From Prochlorococcus sp. AG-409-L21 (GTDB lineage Bacteria > Cyanobacteriota > Cyanobacteriia > PCC-6307 > Cyanobiaceae): DNA of 64,000 nucleotides. The translations under genes were made by a program, and so were the position numbers. Position 1 is the first letter of the stretch. Each line of letters opens with the position of its first letter. Below the pieces are notes generated by a model. It ran no database searches, had not been told where the DNA came from, and was given only the letters and a program-made list of their open reading frames with translations. Positions 10,143 through 19,682 of this stretch are shown here, one piece after another. The DNA lies in NCBI GenBank assembly GCA_003215475.1, contig QCKH01000003.1, forward strand, positions 62,001-126,000. The letters run 5' to 3'.

Positions 10143-12197
10143 TTGGAACTACCGATCGATCATTTTCGTTTACTTGGAGTTAGTCCTTCTTCTACTACTG
10201 AAGAAGTACTTAGATTCTTTCGTTTACGATTGGATCGCCCTCCTGAAGAGGGTTTTACTCCTGAGTTAATGGCTCAACGTTCTGAGTTGCTGCGTCGCTC
10301 TGCCGATTTGCTTTGTGATAAAGAGTCACGTGAAAAATATGAGACTGCTCTTTTAGGAGGTGCTTTAGGTCTTGAATTTTCATCAAATCGAGAAGTAGCT
10401 GGCTTAATACTTTTATGGGAAGCTGGTATTTCATATGAGGCCTTTAAATTAGCCCGCAAAGCACTTCAGCCTCCTCAAGCGCCAGCACTTGGTAGTGGCA
10501 GAGAGTCGGATCTAACTCTCTTGGCATCCCTTTCCTGCAGAGATGCAGCTTTACAAGAGCAAGAACAGAGGTATTACTCTTCTTCGGCAGAGCTTCTGGA
10601 AGAGGGGATCCAACTGCTTCAAAGAATGGGTAAGCTTCCAGAGCAGAGGCAGAATCTTGAACAAGAATTAGAAGCATTGTTGCCATATAGAATCCTTGAT
10701 TTGCTTAGTAGAGACTTGTCGGATCAAAAGTCTCATCAGATGGGCATTGATTTACTTGATGGTTTTGTTTTGAAGAGAGGTGGTTTAGAAGGAAAAAAAT
10801 TGACCAACTCCTCATCAGAATTAAAGCAAGTTGACTTTGAAATATTTTTTCAGCAAATTAGAAAGTTCTTAACTGTTCAGGAGCAGATAGATCTTTTTTA
10901 TCATTGGTATAAAAATGGATCTTCTGATGCTGGGTTTCTCTGTGTAATTGCTTTAGTTGCTTCAGGTTTTTATAGACGCAAGCCTGAAGCTTTGCAAAAA
11001 GCCAAAAAGCAGATTAATAAGTTGAATTTGCAAGGTCTTGATTCAATGTCCTTGCTTGGATGCATAAATCTTTTATTGGCAGATGTTCATAGGGCTGAGG
11101 AATCATTTAAAAACAGTCCTGATGTGAACCTAAAAGAATGGTTAGATACTTATCCAGGAGATAAATTGGCAGCTTTTTGTGATTACACTAGAAATTGGTT
11201 GTTAAGAGACGTTCTTCCTGGATTTAGAGATGTTGATGTTGAAACAGTTGACTTGGAGGCTTGGTTTGCTGATAGGGATGTACAGGAATATATAGAGAAA
11301 ATAGAGAGAAAAGGAACTCTAGGCATTGCAAGAGCAGGGTTCTCATTTATTTCTGGATTATCGCCAGAGAAATCCCAATCAACAGTTTCTTTAGAAAAAG
11401 ATTTTAATGATTCTTCTCTTTTTGAAGATGATTCATTTAAATCTGATTCAGATAGTGAAGAAATAATTGGAGAAGAAGCTAATAGAATTATGGCTATAAA
11501 GAAGTTTTATGGAAATTATAGAAATTTTATTAATAACTTGAAGCTTCCAATTATAAATAATTCAGATATTAGAAAGTTAATTAAAAGGAATGAGAAACCA
11601 GTTGTTAATTTTATATTTCTAAGCTTAATTCTTGCAGGAGGGTTTGTAGCTTGGGTTGGGATTAGGAATCAACCTCAAGAAAAAAAACTTGAAGATTCAC
11701 TTGTTATTCAAGAAAATGGATTGTCATCTGAGAAAAATGAGGCAAAAGAAACTATTACAGAGATTGAAGTTCCTTTAACTAATAAATCCAGGCTGAAATT
11801 TCAGTCTTTAAGTTCTGAAAAACCTTCGCAGGAAGAACTGCTTACTTTAATAGAGGCATGGTTAGAGGCTAAAGCGGATATACTTTCAGGCGTGGAAAAC
11901 ACTAATTTACCTAAGGTTGCAAGGCCTGCTCTAGTTAATATCGTTAATGAACAGAGAGAGAAAGATCAAGAATTAGGGGAGAAACAAATTGTAAATACTG
12001 AGATACTATCTTTAAAAATACAAGAACAGACCAGCAAACGTATTGAGATTAAAGTAAGTATTGCTTATCAGGATAAAAGGATAAAAGAATCTGGAGATTT
12101 GGTATCTGAAACCAGTATTCCTTCTCTTGGTGTTAACTATATTTTAGGAAGGAAAAAAGGATTATGGAAATTGATTGATTTTTCTAGCGGAACATAA
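10143..12197 (+). CDS. ftn2: Cell division protein Ftn2/ZipN (ARC6-like) with DnaJ-like N terminus and C-terminal IMS domain
   Basis: A membrane protein of the cyanobacterial divisome that tethers FtsZ. The N terminus (FRLLGVSPSSTTEEVLRFFRLRLD) is a degenerate J domain. Residues about 70-400 are helical repeats. An acidic, serine-rich linker follows at about 405-440. One transmembrane helix (about 489-506, NFIFLSLILAGGFVAWVGI) precedes a C-terminal IMS/DUF4101 domain with LLTLIEAWLEAKADIL and a closing KKGLWKLIDF. This is the domain order of cyanobacterial Ftn2 and plant ARC6. The start is TTG and puts the J-like segment right at the N terminus. The HPD motif needed for Hsp70 stimulation is absent. 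Confidence 0.85.
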   Translation: MELPIDHFRLLGVSPSSTTEEVLRFFRLRLDRPPEEGFTPELMAQRSELLRRSADLLCDKESREKYETALLGGALGLEFSSNREVAGLILLWEAGISYEAFKLARKALQPPQAPALGSGRESDLTLLASLSCRDAALQEQEQRYYSSSAELLEEGIQLLQRMGKLPEQRQNLEQELEALLPYRILDLLSRDLSDQKSHQMGIDLLDGFVLKRGGLEGKKLTNSSSELKQVDFEIFFQQIRKFLTVQEQIDLFYHWYKNGSSDAGFLCVIALVASGFYRRKPEALQKAKKQINKLNLQGLDSMSLLGCINLLLADVHRAEESFKNSPDVNLKEWLDTYPGDKLAAFCDYTRNWLLRDVLPGFRDVDVETVDLEAWFADRDVQEYIEKIERKGTLGIARAGFSFISGLSPEKSQSTVSLEKDFNDSSLFEDDSFKSDSDSEEIIGEEANRIMAIKKFYGNYRNFINNLKLPIINNSDIRKLIKRNEKPVVNFIFLSLILAGGFVAWVGIRNQPQEKKLEDSLVIQENGLSSEKNEAKETITEIEVPLTNKSRLKFQSLSSEKPSQEELLTLIEAWLEAKADILSGVENTNLPKVARPALVNIVNEQREKDQELGEKQIVNTEILSLKIQEQTSKRIEIKVSIAYQDKRIKESGDLVSETSIPSLGVNYILGRKKGLWKLIDFSSGT

Positions 12198-12273
12198 TTT
12201 CTTTGGTGTTTTATTCTGATTGGGTTGAATTTAGCTAGTCTATAAGTTAGTTAACTCAAAAAATCTAATTGAA

Positions 12274-13731
12274 ATGTTTGATGAGCTTTCGGCAAGTTTT
12301 GAAGATGCAGTTAAAAGCCTTAGAGGAGAAAATAAAATTAGTGAAGAAAATGTGGATATTGCTCTCAAGCAAGTTCGCAGAGCTTTATTAGAAGCGGATG
12401 TAAGCCTTTCTGTTGTTAAGGAATTTGTCGAAGAAGTTCGTGTTAAGGCTATTGGTGCAGAAGTAGTAAGAGGGGTCAAACCAGGACAAAAGTTTATTGA
12501 AATCATTCATCAAGAATTGGTTGAGGTAATGGGTGGAGGAAATTCTCCTTTATCTGAAGCGAAAAAAAAACCTTCTGTAATTCTTATGGCAGGTCTTCAA
12601 GGTGCTGGTAAAACTACTGCAACTGCAAAATTAGGACTTTATTTAAAGGAGCAAGGCCTTAAAACACTTTTGGTTGCTGCAGATGTTTATAGGCCCGCTG
12701 CTATAGATCAATTAAATACTTTGGGAAAGCAGATCGATGTTGAGGTTTTTAGTCTTGGAAAAGATTTAAAGCCTGAAGAAATTGCTGCTTCTGGTTTAGC
12801 TAAAGCAAAAGAAGAAGGTTTTGACAACTTAATAGTTGATACGGCTGGAAGATTACAAATAGACGAAGGAATGATGAATGAGATGGTTCGTATTAGGTCA
12901 GCTGTGGAACCAGATGATGTCTTATTAGTAGTAGATTCAATGATTGGTCAGGAAGCTGCTGACTTAACAAGAGCCTTTCATGAAAAAGTAGGTATTACAG
13001 GAGCGGTTCTTACAAAGTTAGATGGAGATTCAAGAGGTGGGGCTGCTCTTTCAATTAGAAAAATTAGTGGTCAACCTATCAAATTTATAGGAACAGGGGA
13101 GAAGGTTGAAGCTTTGCAGCCTTTTCACCCGGAAAGGATGGCGGGCCGAATCTTAGGAATGGGTGATGTTTTAACACTTGTTGAGAAGGCACAGAAAGAA
13201 GTTGAAATTGCTGATGCTGAAAAGATGCAGAAGAAATTTCAAGACGCAACTTTTGATTTCTCTGACTTTGTTAAACAAATGAGACTTATAAAAAGGATGG
13301 GATCTTTAGGAGGCTTAATGAAAATGATCCCAGGAATGAACAAAATTGATGATGGGATGCTTAAAAGTGGCGAAGATCAATTAAAAAAAATTGAGGCGAT
13401 GATTGGGTCTATGACTTTGACAGAGCAGAGACAGCCTGAGTTGCTGGCAGCTCAGCCTTCAAGAAGAAAAAGAGTTGCTTTAGGTAGTGGTCATAAGCCT
13501 TCAGAGGTTGACAAAGTCTTGGCAGATTTTCAGAAAATGCGAGGCCTTATGAAGCAAATGTCTAGTGGTGCTGGGTTACCTGGTATGGGTGGAATGCCAG
13601 GACTTGGAGGCCCTGGAGCTTTGCCTGGAATGGCACAAAATCAACATGGCTCCAGGCGTGGAGGAGGGGCAAGTGGTAGTCCTAAACGTCAGCGTCCCCA
13701 TAAGAAAAAGAAAGGTTTTGGAGACTTATGA
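12274..13731 (+). CDS. ffh: Signal recognition particle protein (SRP54)
   Basis: GTPase that binds signal sequences on nascent chains and delivers ribosomes to FtsY. The N domain covers about residues 1-95. The G domain has GLQGAGKTT, DTAGRLQIDE, TKLDGDSRGG and FIGTGEK. The methionine-rich M domain (about 300-435) has MRGLMKQM and ends in a Gly/Met-rich, then basic tail with PKRQRPHKKKKG. 485 residues is the normal cyanobacterial length. It is followed after 79 bp by rpsP on the same strand, a common pairing in bacteria. Confidence 0.97.
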   Translation: MFDELSASFEDAVKSLRGENKISEENVDIALKQVRRALLEADVSLSVVKEFVEEVRVKAIGAEVVRGVKPGQKFIEIIHQELVEVMGGGNSPLSEAKKKPSVILMAGLQGAGKTTATAKLGLYLKEQGLKTLLVAADVYRPAAIDQLNTLGKQIDVEVFSLGKDLKPEEIAASGLAKAKEEGFDNLIVDTAGRLQIDEGMMNEMVRIRSAVEPDDVLLVVDSMIGQEAADLTRAFHEKVGITGAVLTKLDGDSRGGAALSIRKISGQPIKFIGTGEKVEALQPFHPERMAGRILGMGDVLTLVEKAQKEVEIADAEKMQKKFQDATFDFSDFVKQMRLIKRMGSLGGLMKMIPGMNKIDDGMLKSGEDQLKKIEAMIGSMTLTEQRQPELLAAQPSRRKRVALGSGHKPSEVDKVLADFQKMRGLMKQMSSGAGLPGMGGMPGLGGPGALPGMAQNQHGSRRGGGASGSPKRQRPHKKKKGFGDL

Positions 13732-13810
13732 GCCCTCAACAAGCTAATGTGGTTATTTGGTAGTTGTTTAATCACTGCCTTGAACAATCCACCTTAGAAG
13801 TTAAGCGAAG

Positions 13811-14230
13811 ATGATCAAGCTCCGCCTCAAGCGGTTTGGAAAGAAGAAGGAAGCCAGCTTCCGCCTAGTTGCTTGCAATAGCACTTCGCGAAGGGATGGT
13901 AGGCCACTTCAGGAATTAGGTTTTTACAATCCGCGAACTAAGGAAACAAGACTTGATACAGAGGCTATTAGGTCACGATTAAGTCAAGGTGCCCAGCCAA
14001 CTGATGCTGTGCGCTCACTTCTTGAAAAAGGGGGTCTTCTCGAAAAGAGTATTCGCCCTGCTCAATTAATTGGGCAGAAAAAACAAGAAGAATTAAGAAA
14101 GTCAGGAGCTTCCAAAAAAGCTTCTTCTAAAGACTCTAAACAAGAAGTTGTTAATGGAACAGACTCAAAGGAGGCTTCTAAAGAAATAGAACAAGAAGAC
14201 TTGAAAGAGACAGATCCCCCTGAAGCTTAG
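13811..14230 (+). CDS. rpsP: 30S ribosomal protein S16 with acidic/lysine-rich tail
   Basis: The N-terminal 80 residues are classical S16 ([31 protein letters not shown]). The tail from about residue 85 to 139 is low-complexity, rich in Lys, Ser, Glu and Asp, and is not part of the ribosomal fold in well-studied S16 proteins of 80-90 residues. Similar tails of varying length are known in picocyanobacterial S16. ATG start, 7 bp before the PhoH-like gene, so the two are probably co-transcribed with ffh. Confidence 0.95.
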   Translation: MIKLRLKRFGKKKEASFRLVACNSTSRRDGRPLQELGFYNPRTKETRLDTEAIRSRLSQGAQPTDAVRSLLEKGGLLEKSIRPAQLIGQKKQEELRKSGASKKASSKDSKQEVVNGTDSKEASKEIEQEDLKETDPPEA

Positions 14231-14237
14231 AAAATTT

Positions 14238-15209
14238 ATGGCAGGAGGTCAGTCTTCCGAAAGCTTTTCAATTGATTTGCCTGATTCAGAGGCTGCAATC
14301 GCTATTGCAGGAGCAGGACAAGCAACACTTCACCATTTACAAGATTTAACGGGAGCCTCCTTTGTTCTAAGAGGGTTACAACTTGAGATAAAAGGCCTTT
14401 CTAATCAAATTGAAAGGGCAGCAGCTTTAGTGGAGCTAGTTAGACCTGTTTGGGAAGAGGGACAGCTCGTGTCTCCTTTAGATATTAAGGCAGCTTTAAC
14501 TTCTCTTGATGCAGGAAGAAAGTCAGACCATGCTTTGCTAGGGGAACATGTCCTTGCTCGAAATCAAAGAGGGAACCTATTAAGACCAAGGACTCTTCGG
14601 CAAAAGGCTTATTTGGATGCAATGGAAGGTCATGACATTACCTTTTCTCTTGGACCTGCAGGAACTGGGAAAACATTTCTTGCAACATTATTGGCTATAC
14701 GTATGTTGACAGAAAAAAAAATCGAAAGAATTATTCTTACAAGACCAGCTGTTGAGGCAGGAGAACAATTGGGATTTCTTCCTGGTGATCTTCAGCAAAA
14801 AGTTGATCCTTATTTAAGGCCCCTTTATGACGCCTTACATATAGTGCTTGGCCTAGAAAAAACTTCATTATTATTTGAAAAAGGCGTTATAGAAATTGCT
14901 CCATTGGCATATATGAGAGGTAGAACTCTTGAAGATGCTTTTATTATCCTTGATGAGGCCCAAAATACTACTTCTGCACAAATGAGAATGGTGCTTACTC
15001 GTCTAGGCGAACGATCTCGGATGGTTGTAACAGGTGATATTACACAAATTGATCTTCCAAAAGGACAAGTGAGTGGTTTGGTTGAAGCTATAGAAGTGCT
15101 TAAAAATATTAAAGGAATTGCTACCTGTCACTTAACTTCAGCAGATATCGTTCGGCATCACCTTGTTCAACGTGTAGTTGATGCTTATGCTAAAAAAAAG
15201 AGAAATTAG
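14238..15209 (+). CDS. PhoH-like family ATPase
   Basis: A 323-residue PhoH-like P-loop ATPase. The Walker A motif GPAGTGKT lies at about residue 138 and Walker B FIILDEAQN at about 235, with SRMVVTGD downstream as the sensor. An N-terminal KH-like segment (about 1-100) precedes it, as in the PhoL group. Members are thought to act in RNA metabolism, often next to ybeY. Here the neighbours are ribosomal and SRP genes, which fits an RNA role. There is no sequence evidence for phosphate control at this locus. Confidence 0.92.
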   Translation: MAGGQSSESFSIDLPDSEAAIAIAGAGQATLHHLQDLTGASFVLRGLQLEIKGLSNQIERAAALVELVRPVWEEGQLVSPLDIKAALTSLDAGRKSDHALLGEHVLARNQRGNLLRPRTLRQKAYLDAMEGHDITFSLGPAGTGKTFLATLLAIRMLTEKKIERIILTRPAVEAGEQLGFLPGDLQQKVDPYLRPLYDALHIVLGLEKTSLLFEKGVIEIAPLAYMRGRTLEDAFIILDEAQNTTSAQMRMVLTRLGERSRMVVTGDITQIDLPKGQVSGLVEAIEVLKNIKGIATCHLTSADIVRHHLVQRVVDAYAKKKRN

Positions 15210-15281
15210 TGACATCCGCACTAAATAATTCGCGAAAAGAATTTTTTTCTGTCAAAGTATCTACTAATTACCTGGATAAAG

Positions 15282-16016
15282 ATGCCAGCAAGTAGCAATT
15301 TTCAACAAGCTATCCGCGAGGCTCAATCGAGCTCATTAGTTGGACCCAACGTTGTAAATAAGGCCCTGCCTTATGTAGGCGGTGGAATGGTTCTTACAGC
15401 TCTTGGAGTATTAAGTGGGTTGTCACTAATTTCTTCAAACCCAAGCTTGTTCCAACCTCTTTCTTTAGTTGCTTTCATTGCAGAATTAGTTCTGTTCTTT
15501 ATGGCAACTAGTGCAGCAAATAATGCAAATAATGCTAAGGCTTTACCTTTGTTAACTGCTTTTAGCTTGTTGACAGGTTTTACTCTTAGTGGAATTGTTT
15601 TTATTGCTCAATTAACAGTTGGACCTGGAGCAATAGGTACAGCTGCTTTTGCCACTGGAATAACTTTTGTAATAGCTTCTTTTGCTGGTAGACGCATGAG
15701 TGACAGCGTTGGACAAGCATTAAGCGGAGCTGTTGGTTTAGGGCTTATAGGTTTGGTTATAGCAATGGTCTTTCAGTTAATAGGAGGATTCTTTGCCCCC
15801 CAAATGTTCGGCGGAGGTTTTGAATTACTTATTGCTGGGTTTGGAACAGTTCTTTTTGTAGCTATGTCTTTTGTTGATTTTTATACAATGCCTCGTAGAT
15901 ATAACGATGAACAATATCTTGCAGGCGCTTTAGGGATGTATTTGACTTATATAAACTTGTTTGTTTTTATACTTCGATTAATCATTGCTCTTCAGGGCGG
16001 TGGACGTAGAGATTAG
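15282..16016 (+). CDS. Bax inhibitor-1/YccA family membrane protein
   Basis: A 244-residue polytopic protein with about seven transmembrane helices after a roughly 35-residue soluble N terminus. Helices include ALGVLSGLSLI, LSLVAFIAELVLFFM and FGTVLFVAMSFVDFYTMPRRY. The family is related to the pH-dependent calcium leak protein BsYetJ and to FtsH-interacting YccA; the function in cyanobacteria is not established. The final acidic residues match the usual Asp pair region only loosely by eye. A strong hairpin terminator follows directly. Confidence 0.87.
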   Translation: MPASSNFQQAIREAQSSSLVGPNVVNKALPYVGGGMVLTALGVLSGLSLISSNPSLFQPLSLVAFIAELVLFFMATSAANNANNAKALPLLTAFSLLTGFTLSGIVFIAQLTVGPGAIGTAAFATGITFVIASFAGRRMSDSVGQALSGAVGLGLIGLVIAMVFQLIGGFFAPQMFGGGFELLIAGFGTVLFVAMSFVDFYTMPRRYNDEQYLAGALGMYLTYINLFVFILRLIIALQGGGRRD

Positions 16017-16034
16017 GATTTAGAAAAATTAAAT

Positions 16035-16064
16035 AAAAAGGGAGGATTTATCCTCCTTTTTTTT
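16035..16064. terminator. Bidirectional Rho-independent terminator
   Basis: An A-run, then GGGAGGA, loop TTTA, TCCTCCT and a run of eight T form a strong hairpin. It sits exactly between the convergent stops at 16016 and 16067. It has T-tails in both directions, so it can serve both genes. Confidence 0.9.
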
Positions 16065-16066
16065 GT

Positions 16067-16585
16067 CTAATTTTCTGCGATTGAATTAATTGCTGAAGCT
16101 ATTTCTTGTATTTGAGCTTCGTCGTATTTCCAGTGATTAAAAAAATCAATATCTTTCCCTTCTCCTTGAGTGGCTTTTAAGAAACTTTCTAATCTCCTCT
16201 TTACTGAATTAGGCTCAAGTAATCTTAATAGTTCTTGGCACCTCCTCTTTATTTTATTTGACTGTAATCCCTCCTCTAGGTTGTTATTTCTTTGATGATG
16301 AACTGTCATTGCTGTACTCATTACTAGATTTTTGGCAGTAAGGTCCACAACAATTTCACCAGATCTTCTTAATTGAAAAATTAGGGCATCAGGTAGACGA
16401 TCCATTAAAGGCGAGTCACTTGAAAGACTAATTACAAAGAAACCCCTGGCTCCATTTATAGTTTCTAAAAGTTCAGATACTCTGTCTGCTAAAACTTCAT
16501 CACTAAGTTCACCTTCTTCCCAAGCTTTGCACCATAAAGATGCTGCATTAATAGCTTCTTCAAAATTCGGAGTTTGTTTTTTCAT
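16067..16585 (-). CDS. Conserved-looking hypothetical protein, 172 residues
   Basis: No family recognised. It is soluble and mostly helical: an N-terminal acidic helix pair (FEEAINAASLWCKAWEEGELSDEVLADRVSELL broken by turns) is followed by a beta-like segment (ARGFFVISLS), then basic helical segments (SNKIKRRCQELLRLLEP, SVKRRLESFL). No signal peptide, transmembrane segment or metal-binding cluster is visible. It reads like a coding gene in amino-acid composition and codon use, and it fills the interval between the terminator and the divergent era gene. ATG start. It may be a picocyanobacterial core hypothetical, but this is from context only. Confidence 0.75.
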   Translation of the reverse strand: MKKQTPNFEEAINAASLWCKAWEEGELSDEVLADRVSELLETINGARGFFVISLSSDSPLMDRLPDALIFQLRRSGEIVVDLTAKNLVMSTAMTVHHQRNNNLEEGLQSNKIKRRCQELLRLLEPNSVKRRLESFLKATQGEGKDIDFFNHWKYDEAQIQEIASAINSIAEN

Positions 16586-16631
16586 GATTTTGTTTTTTTG
16601 AGCCTCTTTATTTGAGCTAAGTTCTTAGATA

Positions 16632-17564
16632 ATGACAGTATTAGAAATTGCTCCAAAGAATTACCGGTCAGGGTTTGTTGCTTTGATTGGGAGACCTAAT
16701 GTTGGCAAGTCAACTTTGATAAATCAATTTCTTGGAAAGAAAATTGCAATAACTTCTCCTATTGCTCAGACAACTAGAAATAGATTAAGAGCTATTTTGA
16801 CTACTCCAAATGCGCAACTTGTATTGGTCGATACTCCTGGAATTCATAAGCCTCATCATTTGTTAGGTGAAAGGTTGGTAGCCAGTTCCAGAAAAGTTAT
16901 AGGAGAAGTGGACAGTGTTTTGTTGATTCTTGACGCCAGCGAAGCTCCTGGAAGAGGAGATTCTTTTATTGTCAGAATGCTTAAGAATCAATCAATTCCT
17001 GTAGTTATTGTTTTAAATAAATGGGATTTGGTAGCAAGAAAAGATCGTCTTGAAAGAATTAAAGAATATGAGAATCTCCTTGCTAATAATGAATGGCCAA
17101 TTTTCTGTTGCAGTGCAATGACTGGTAATGGCTGTGATGAATTAATAGATAATCTTTCTACGTCTTTGCCGGTGGGGCCTTACTTGTATCCTTCAACAAT
17201 TTCATCTGACCAGCCTGAAAATATTTTATTAAGCGAACTTATTCGCGAGCAAATCTTGTTAAATACAAGAGAAGAGGTCCCTCATAGTATTGCTGTTACT
17301 ATTGATCGAATAGAAGAGATTCCTAAAGGCTCAAGTGCTAAAAAGACTGCTGTATTAGCAACTATTTTCGTAGAGCGTAAAAGCCAGAAAGGCATTCTGA
17401 TTGGCAAGGGAGGATCTATGTTGAAGATAATAGGTAAAGCAGCAAGACTTCAAATGCAGAAAATTATAGATGGCCCTGTATATCTTGAACTTTTCGTCAA
17501 AGTTGTTCCTGATTGGCGAAGTAAACCAGCCATACTAGCTGAATTGGGATACAAGGGTAATTAA
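16632..17564 (+). CDS. era: GTPase Era
   Basis: Ribosome-assembly GTPase that binds 16S rRNA near its 3' end. G motifs are all present: GRPNVGKST (G1, about residues 20-28), TTRNR (G2), DTPGIHKP (G3) and NKWD (G4). A C-terminal KH domain contains GILIGKGGSMLKIIG, the GxxG loop that grips RNA. 310 residues is typical. The stop is 4 bp before the trmD start, so the pair is one operon of RNA-maturation genes. A divergent start of the hypothetical gene lies 46 bp upstream. Confidence 0.97.
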   Translation: MTVLEIAPKNYRSGFVALIGRPNVGKSTLINQFLGKKIAITSPIAQTTRNRLRAILTTPNAQLVLVDTPGIHKPHHLLGERLVASSRKVIGEVDSVLLILDASEAPGRGDSFIVRMLKNQSIPVVIVLNKWDLVARKDRLERIKEYENLLANNEWPIFCCSAMTGNGCDELIDNLSTSLPVGPYLYPSTISSDQPENILLSELIREQILLNTREEVPHSIAVTIDRIEEIPKGSSAKKTAVLATIFVERKSQKGILIGKGGSMLKIIGKAARLQMQKIIDGPVYLELFVKVVPDWRSKPAILAELGYKGN

Positions 17565-17568
17565 TGAG

Positions 17569-18294
17569 ATGACCGCTGCATATCGACTTGATGTTTTAAG
17601 CCTTCTTCCTAATTCTTTTAATAGTCTTAGTGGACTCGGTGTTATTGGACGCGCTTTCTCTACAGGTATTGCTGAGCTGAATGTATATAATCCAAGGGAT
17701 TTTACCAAGGATAGCTACCACAAAGTAGATGATGAGCCGTATGGAGGAGGAGTAGGAATGGTTCTAAAGCCTGAACCATTCTTTGATGCTTTTGAATCTA
17801 TACCTATTTCTCAAAACAGAAGGGTGTTATTGATGACTCCACAGGGAGCTCAATTGACTCAAAAAGATTTACGACGGTGGGCTAATGAATATGATCAGCT
17901 TGTATGTATATGTGGGCAATATGAAGGTTTTGACGAACGAATTAGAACACTTGCTGATGAAGAGGTTTCCCTTGGCGACTTTGTCTTAACAGGAGGCGAA
18001 TTAGCTGCGATGTCAATTATTAACGGAGTTGTACGTTTGTTGCCTGGTACTATTGGTAGAGCAGAGTCATTAATTGAAGAAAGTCATTCAGATTTATTGC
18101 TAGAGCACCCTCATTACACTCGCCCTCCTGAATTCCGAAACCTTAAAGTTCCTAAAGTTTTAAGAAGTGGTGATCATGCAGCTATAGCAAAATGGAGACA
18201 GCAACAGAGAGAATTGAGAACTAAGGAGCGTCGCCCAGAACTCTACGAACGTTGGGCTCAGAAAAAAGTTTCGCGTGACTTACCCAAGCAATAA
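17569..18294 (+). CDS. trmD: tRNA (guanine-N1-)-methyltransferase
   Basis: Methylates G37 of tRNAs reading CNN codons, preventing frameshifts. The SPOUT knot shows YGGGVGMVLKPEP, CGQYEGFDERI and the hallmark GDFVLTGGELAAM. The C-terminal helical domain carries HPHYTRPPEF. 241 residues is standard. Immediately downstream of era. Confidence 0.97.
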   Translation: MTAAYRLDVLSLLPNSFNSLSGLGVIGRAFSTGIAELNVYNPRDFTKDSYHKVDDEPYGGGVGMVLKPEPFFDAFESIPISQNRRVLLMTPQGAQLTQKDLRRWANEYDQLVCICGQYEGFDERIRTLADEEVSLGDFVLTGGELAAMSIINGVVRLLPGTIGRAESLIEESHSDLLLEHPHYTRPPEFRNLKVPKVLRSGDHAAIAKWRQQQRELRTKERRPELYERWAQKKVSRDLPKQ

Positions 18295-18428
18295 AACTTT
18301 TATATTAAATATATAGCTATAGTCTCTAAACTCTTTTCTTAAGAACAAGGACACGAACAGAAAAAAATATTTCTAAGGCTAAAGAAATAATTTTTTGAAA
18401 GCGGAACTTTTTAGAGACTCGCCTCACG

Positions 18429-18530
18429 GTGACTAGAAAAAAAATCTTTGCAGAATTTGCAAACCATGCAAAAGAACCTCTCCTAGACGATCTATGTCAT
18501 CTAGAGTATTCTAAAAAGAATAAGTTTTAG
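18429..18530 (+). CDS. Possible 33-residue small protein (weak)
   Basis: A short frame starting GTG and ending 11 bp before the histidine phosphatase gene. The product is basic at the start (MTRKKIFAEFANHAKEP) and has a central LLDDLCHLEYS. The 247-bp spacer between trmD and the phosphatase holds nothing else recognisable. It could be a leader peptide or chance; no ribosome-binding site stands out. Confidence 0.25.
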   Translation: MTRKKIFAEFANHAKEPLLDDLCHLEYSKKNKF

Positions 18531-18541
18531 TCTTTTTATTT

Positions 18542-19417
18542 GTGAAACAACGTCTTATAGGTCTTACTCTTACTTCCTTCTTGTCAGGTGCTTTGGTTGG
18601 CTCTTTTATAGATGGATATTTAATCTCTAGAATTAAGCCACTTGTAAAAGCTGCTATTCAAGGTGGTCAATTTGATAAATTTTATGACTCCAAAGCTTTA
18701 AATGAAAAATGGGCAAAAAATCTTGTTAAAGGTGGATACATTTTGCACATAAGACATGGAATGAGAGAGAAATTTAGCGGTTCAGTTACTACTTATGATG
18801 CAATAGAGATATTGAATAAAGATGATGCAAGGAATACGGACTACTATAGAGCTGTTTGTTTAACAGAAAGAGGGATATTAGACTCTAAGGTGATTGGAAA
18901 AACTTTTGATTTGGCTGGCATAAAAGTTTCTCATGTATTATCTAGCCCAAGTTGCAGAGCAAGGGAAACTGCAATCTTTGCATTTAATAGAATTGATCAA
19001 ATTGAACCATCAATTCTTCATAGATCAGCACAAATGACATCTCAGCATAAGAGGTTGGGAGATGAGTTAAGAGCAGCGGTAGATGCTGTTCCAATAAAAA
19101 AGGGAACAAATATTGTAGTCTCAGGTCATGTCTCTACCTTATCTTATGATCATAAAAATAAGACTGGAATAGTAGATATCAACGAAACTGATGGTGATCT
19201 TGATTCTAGGCTTGAAACTGGAATAGTTGTAATTGAAAGAAAAGGAAGTAAATATATAGCGAGACATAAATTCAAATCAATAAAGGAATTGTCTACTAAT
19301 ATTTTAGAACTACCAGTACAAAGCAATGGATTTGATAAATTTCTTTTTAAGCCAGGTGATAAATATAAGCCTGCCAAGGTAAATAGAGGCCTTATATATA
19401 ATCCAAATCATTTTTAA
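18542..19417 (+). CDS. Membrane-anchored histidine phosphatase superfamily protein
   Basis: The N terminus (LIGLTLTSFLSGALVGSFIDGY) is a hydrophobic anchor or signal segment. From about residue 62 the protein follows the histidine phosphatase fold. It has HIRHGMRE, with the phospho-accepting His near 70 and Arg on each side, then LSSPSCRARETA, and the second catalytic His in VVSGHVSTL (about 195). The C-terminal 60 residues are basic and less conserved. The substrate is unknown; a periplasmic phosphomonoesterase is plausible. GTG start. Flanked by two unusually long spacers (247 and 294 bp), suggesting an acquired or independently regulated gene. Confidence 0.75.
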   Translation: MKQRLIGLTLTSFLSGALVGSFIDGYLISRIKPLVKAAIQGGQFDKFYDSKALNEKWAKNLVKGGYILHIRHGMREKFSGSVTTYDAIEILNKDDARNTDYYRAVCLTERGILDSKVIGKTFDLAGIKVSHVLSSPSCRARETAIFAFNRIDQIEPSILHRSAQMTSQHKRLGDELRAAVDAVPIKKGTNIVVSGHVSTLSYDHKNKTGIVDINETDGDLDSRLETGIVVIERKGSKYIARHKFKSIKELSTNILELPVQSNGFDKFLFKPGDKYKPAKVNRGLIYNPNHF

Positions 19418-19661
19418 AAAAAATAATATAAATCCCTGATCTTCTTTGATTAAATTATTTTCTTCCTTAGAAGTGATCGAGAATTAATTTTTTCTTTTGT
19501 TGGATTTCTAATCGCTAAGATTGCTCTTTTATCTTTTGAAACTGGAAAAATTACTATTAGTTCTCCAAAGTTGAAAAAGGATCTTCACAGTCAATTGTCA
19601 TCACTATGATGTAATTAATTGCTAATTTGCTTCAGAAGCTTTCTTAACTAAATTTTCTTGC

Positions 19662-19682
19662 TGAAGTACAGTTGAAGTACAG
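19662..19682 (+). repeat. Tandem 10-bp direct repeat with 11-bp period upstream of ispF
   Basis: TGAAGTACAG occurs at 19662 and again at 19673, followed by a T run, ending 29 bp before the ispF ATG. Direct repeats spaced by one helical turn are typical of response-regulator sites, but no regulator is identified. Confidence 0.4.
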
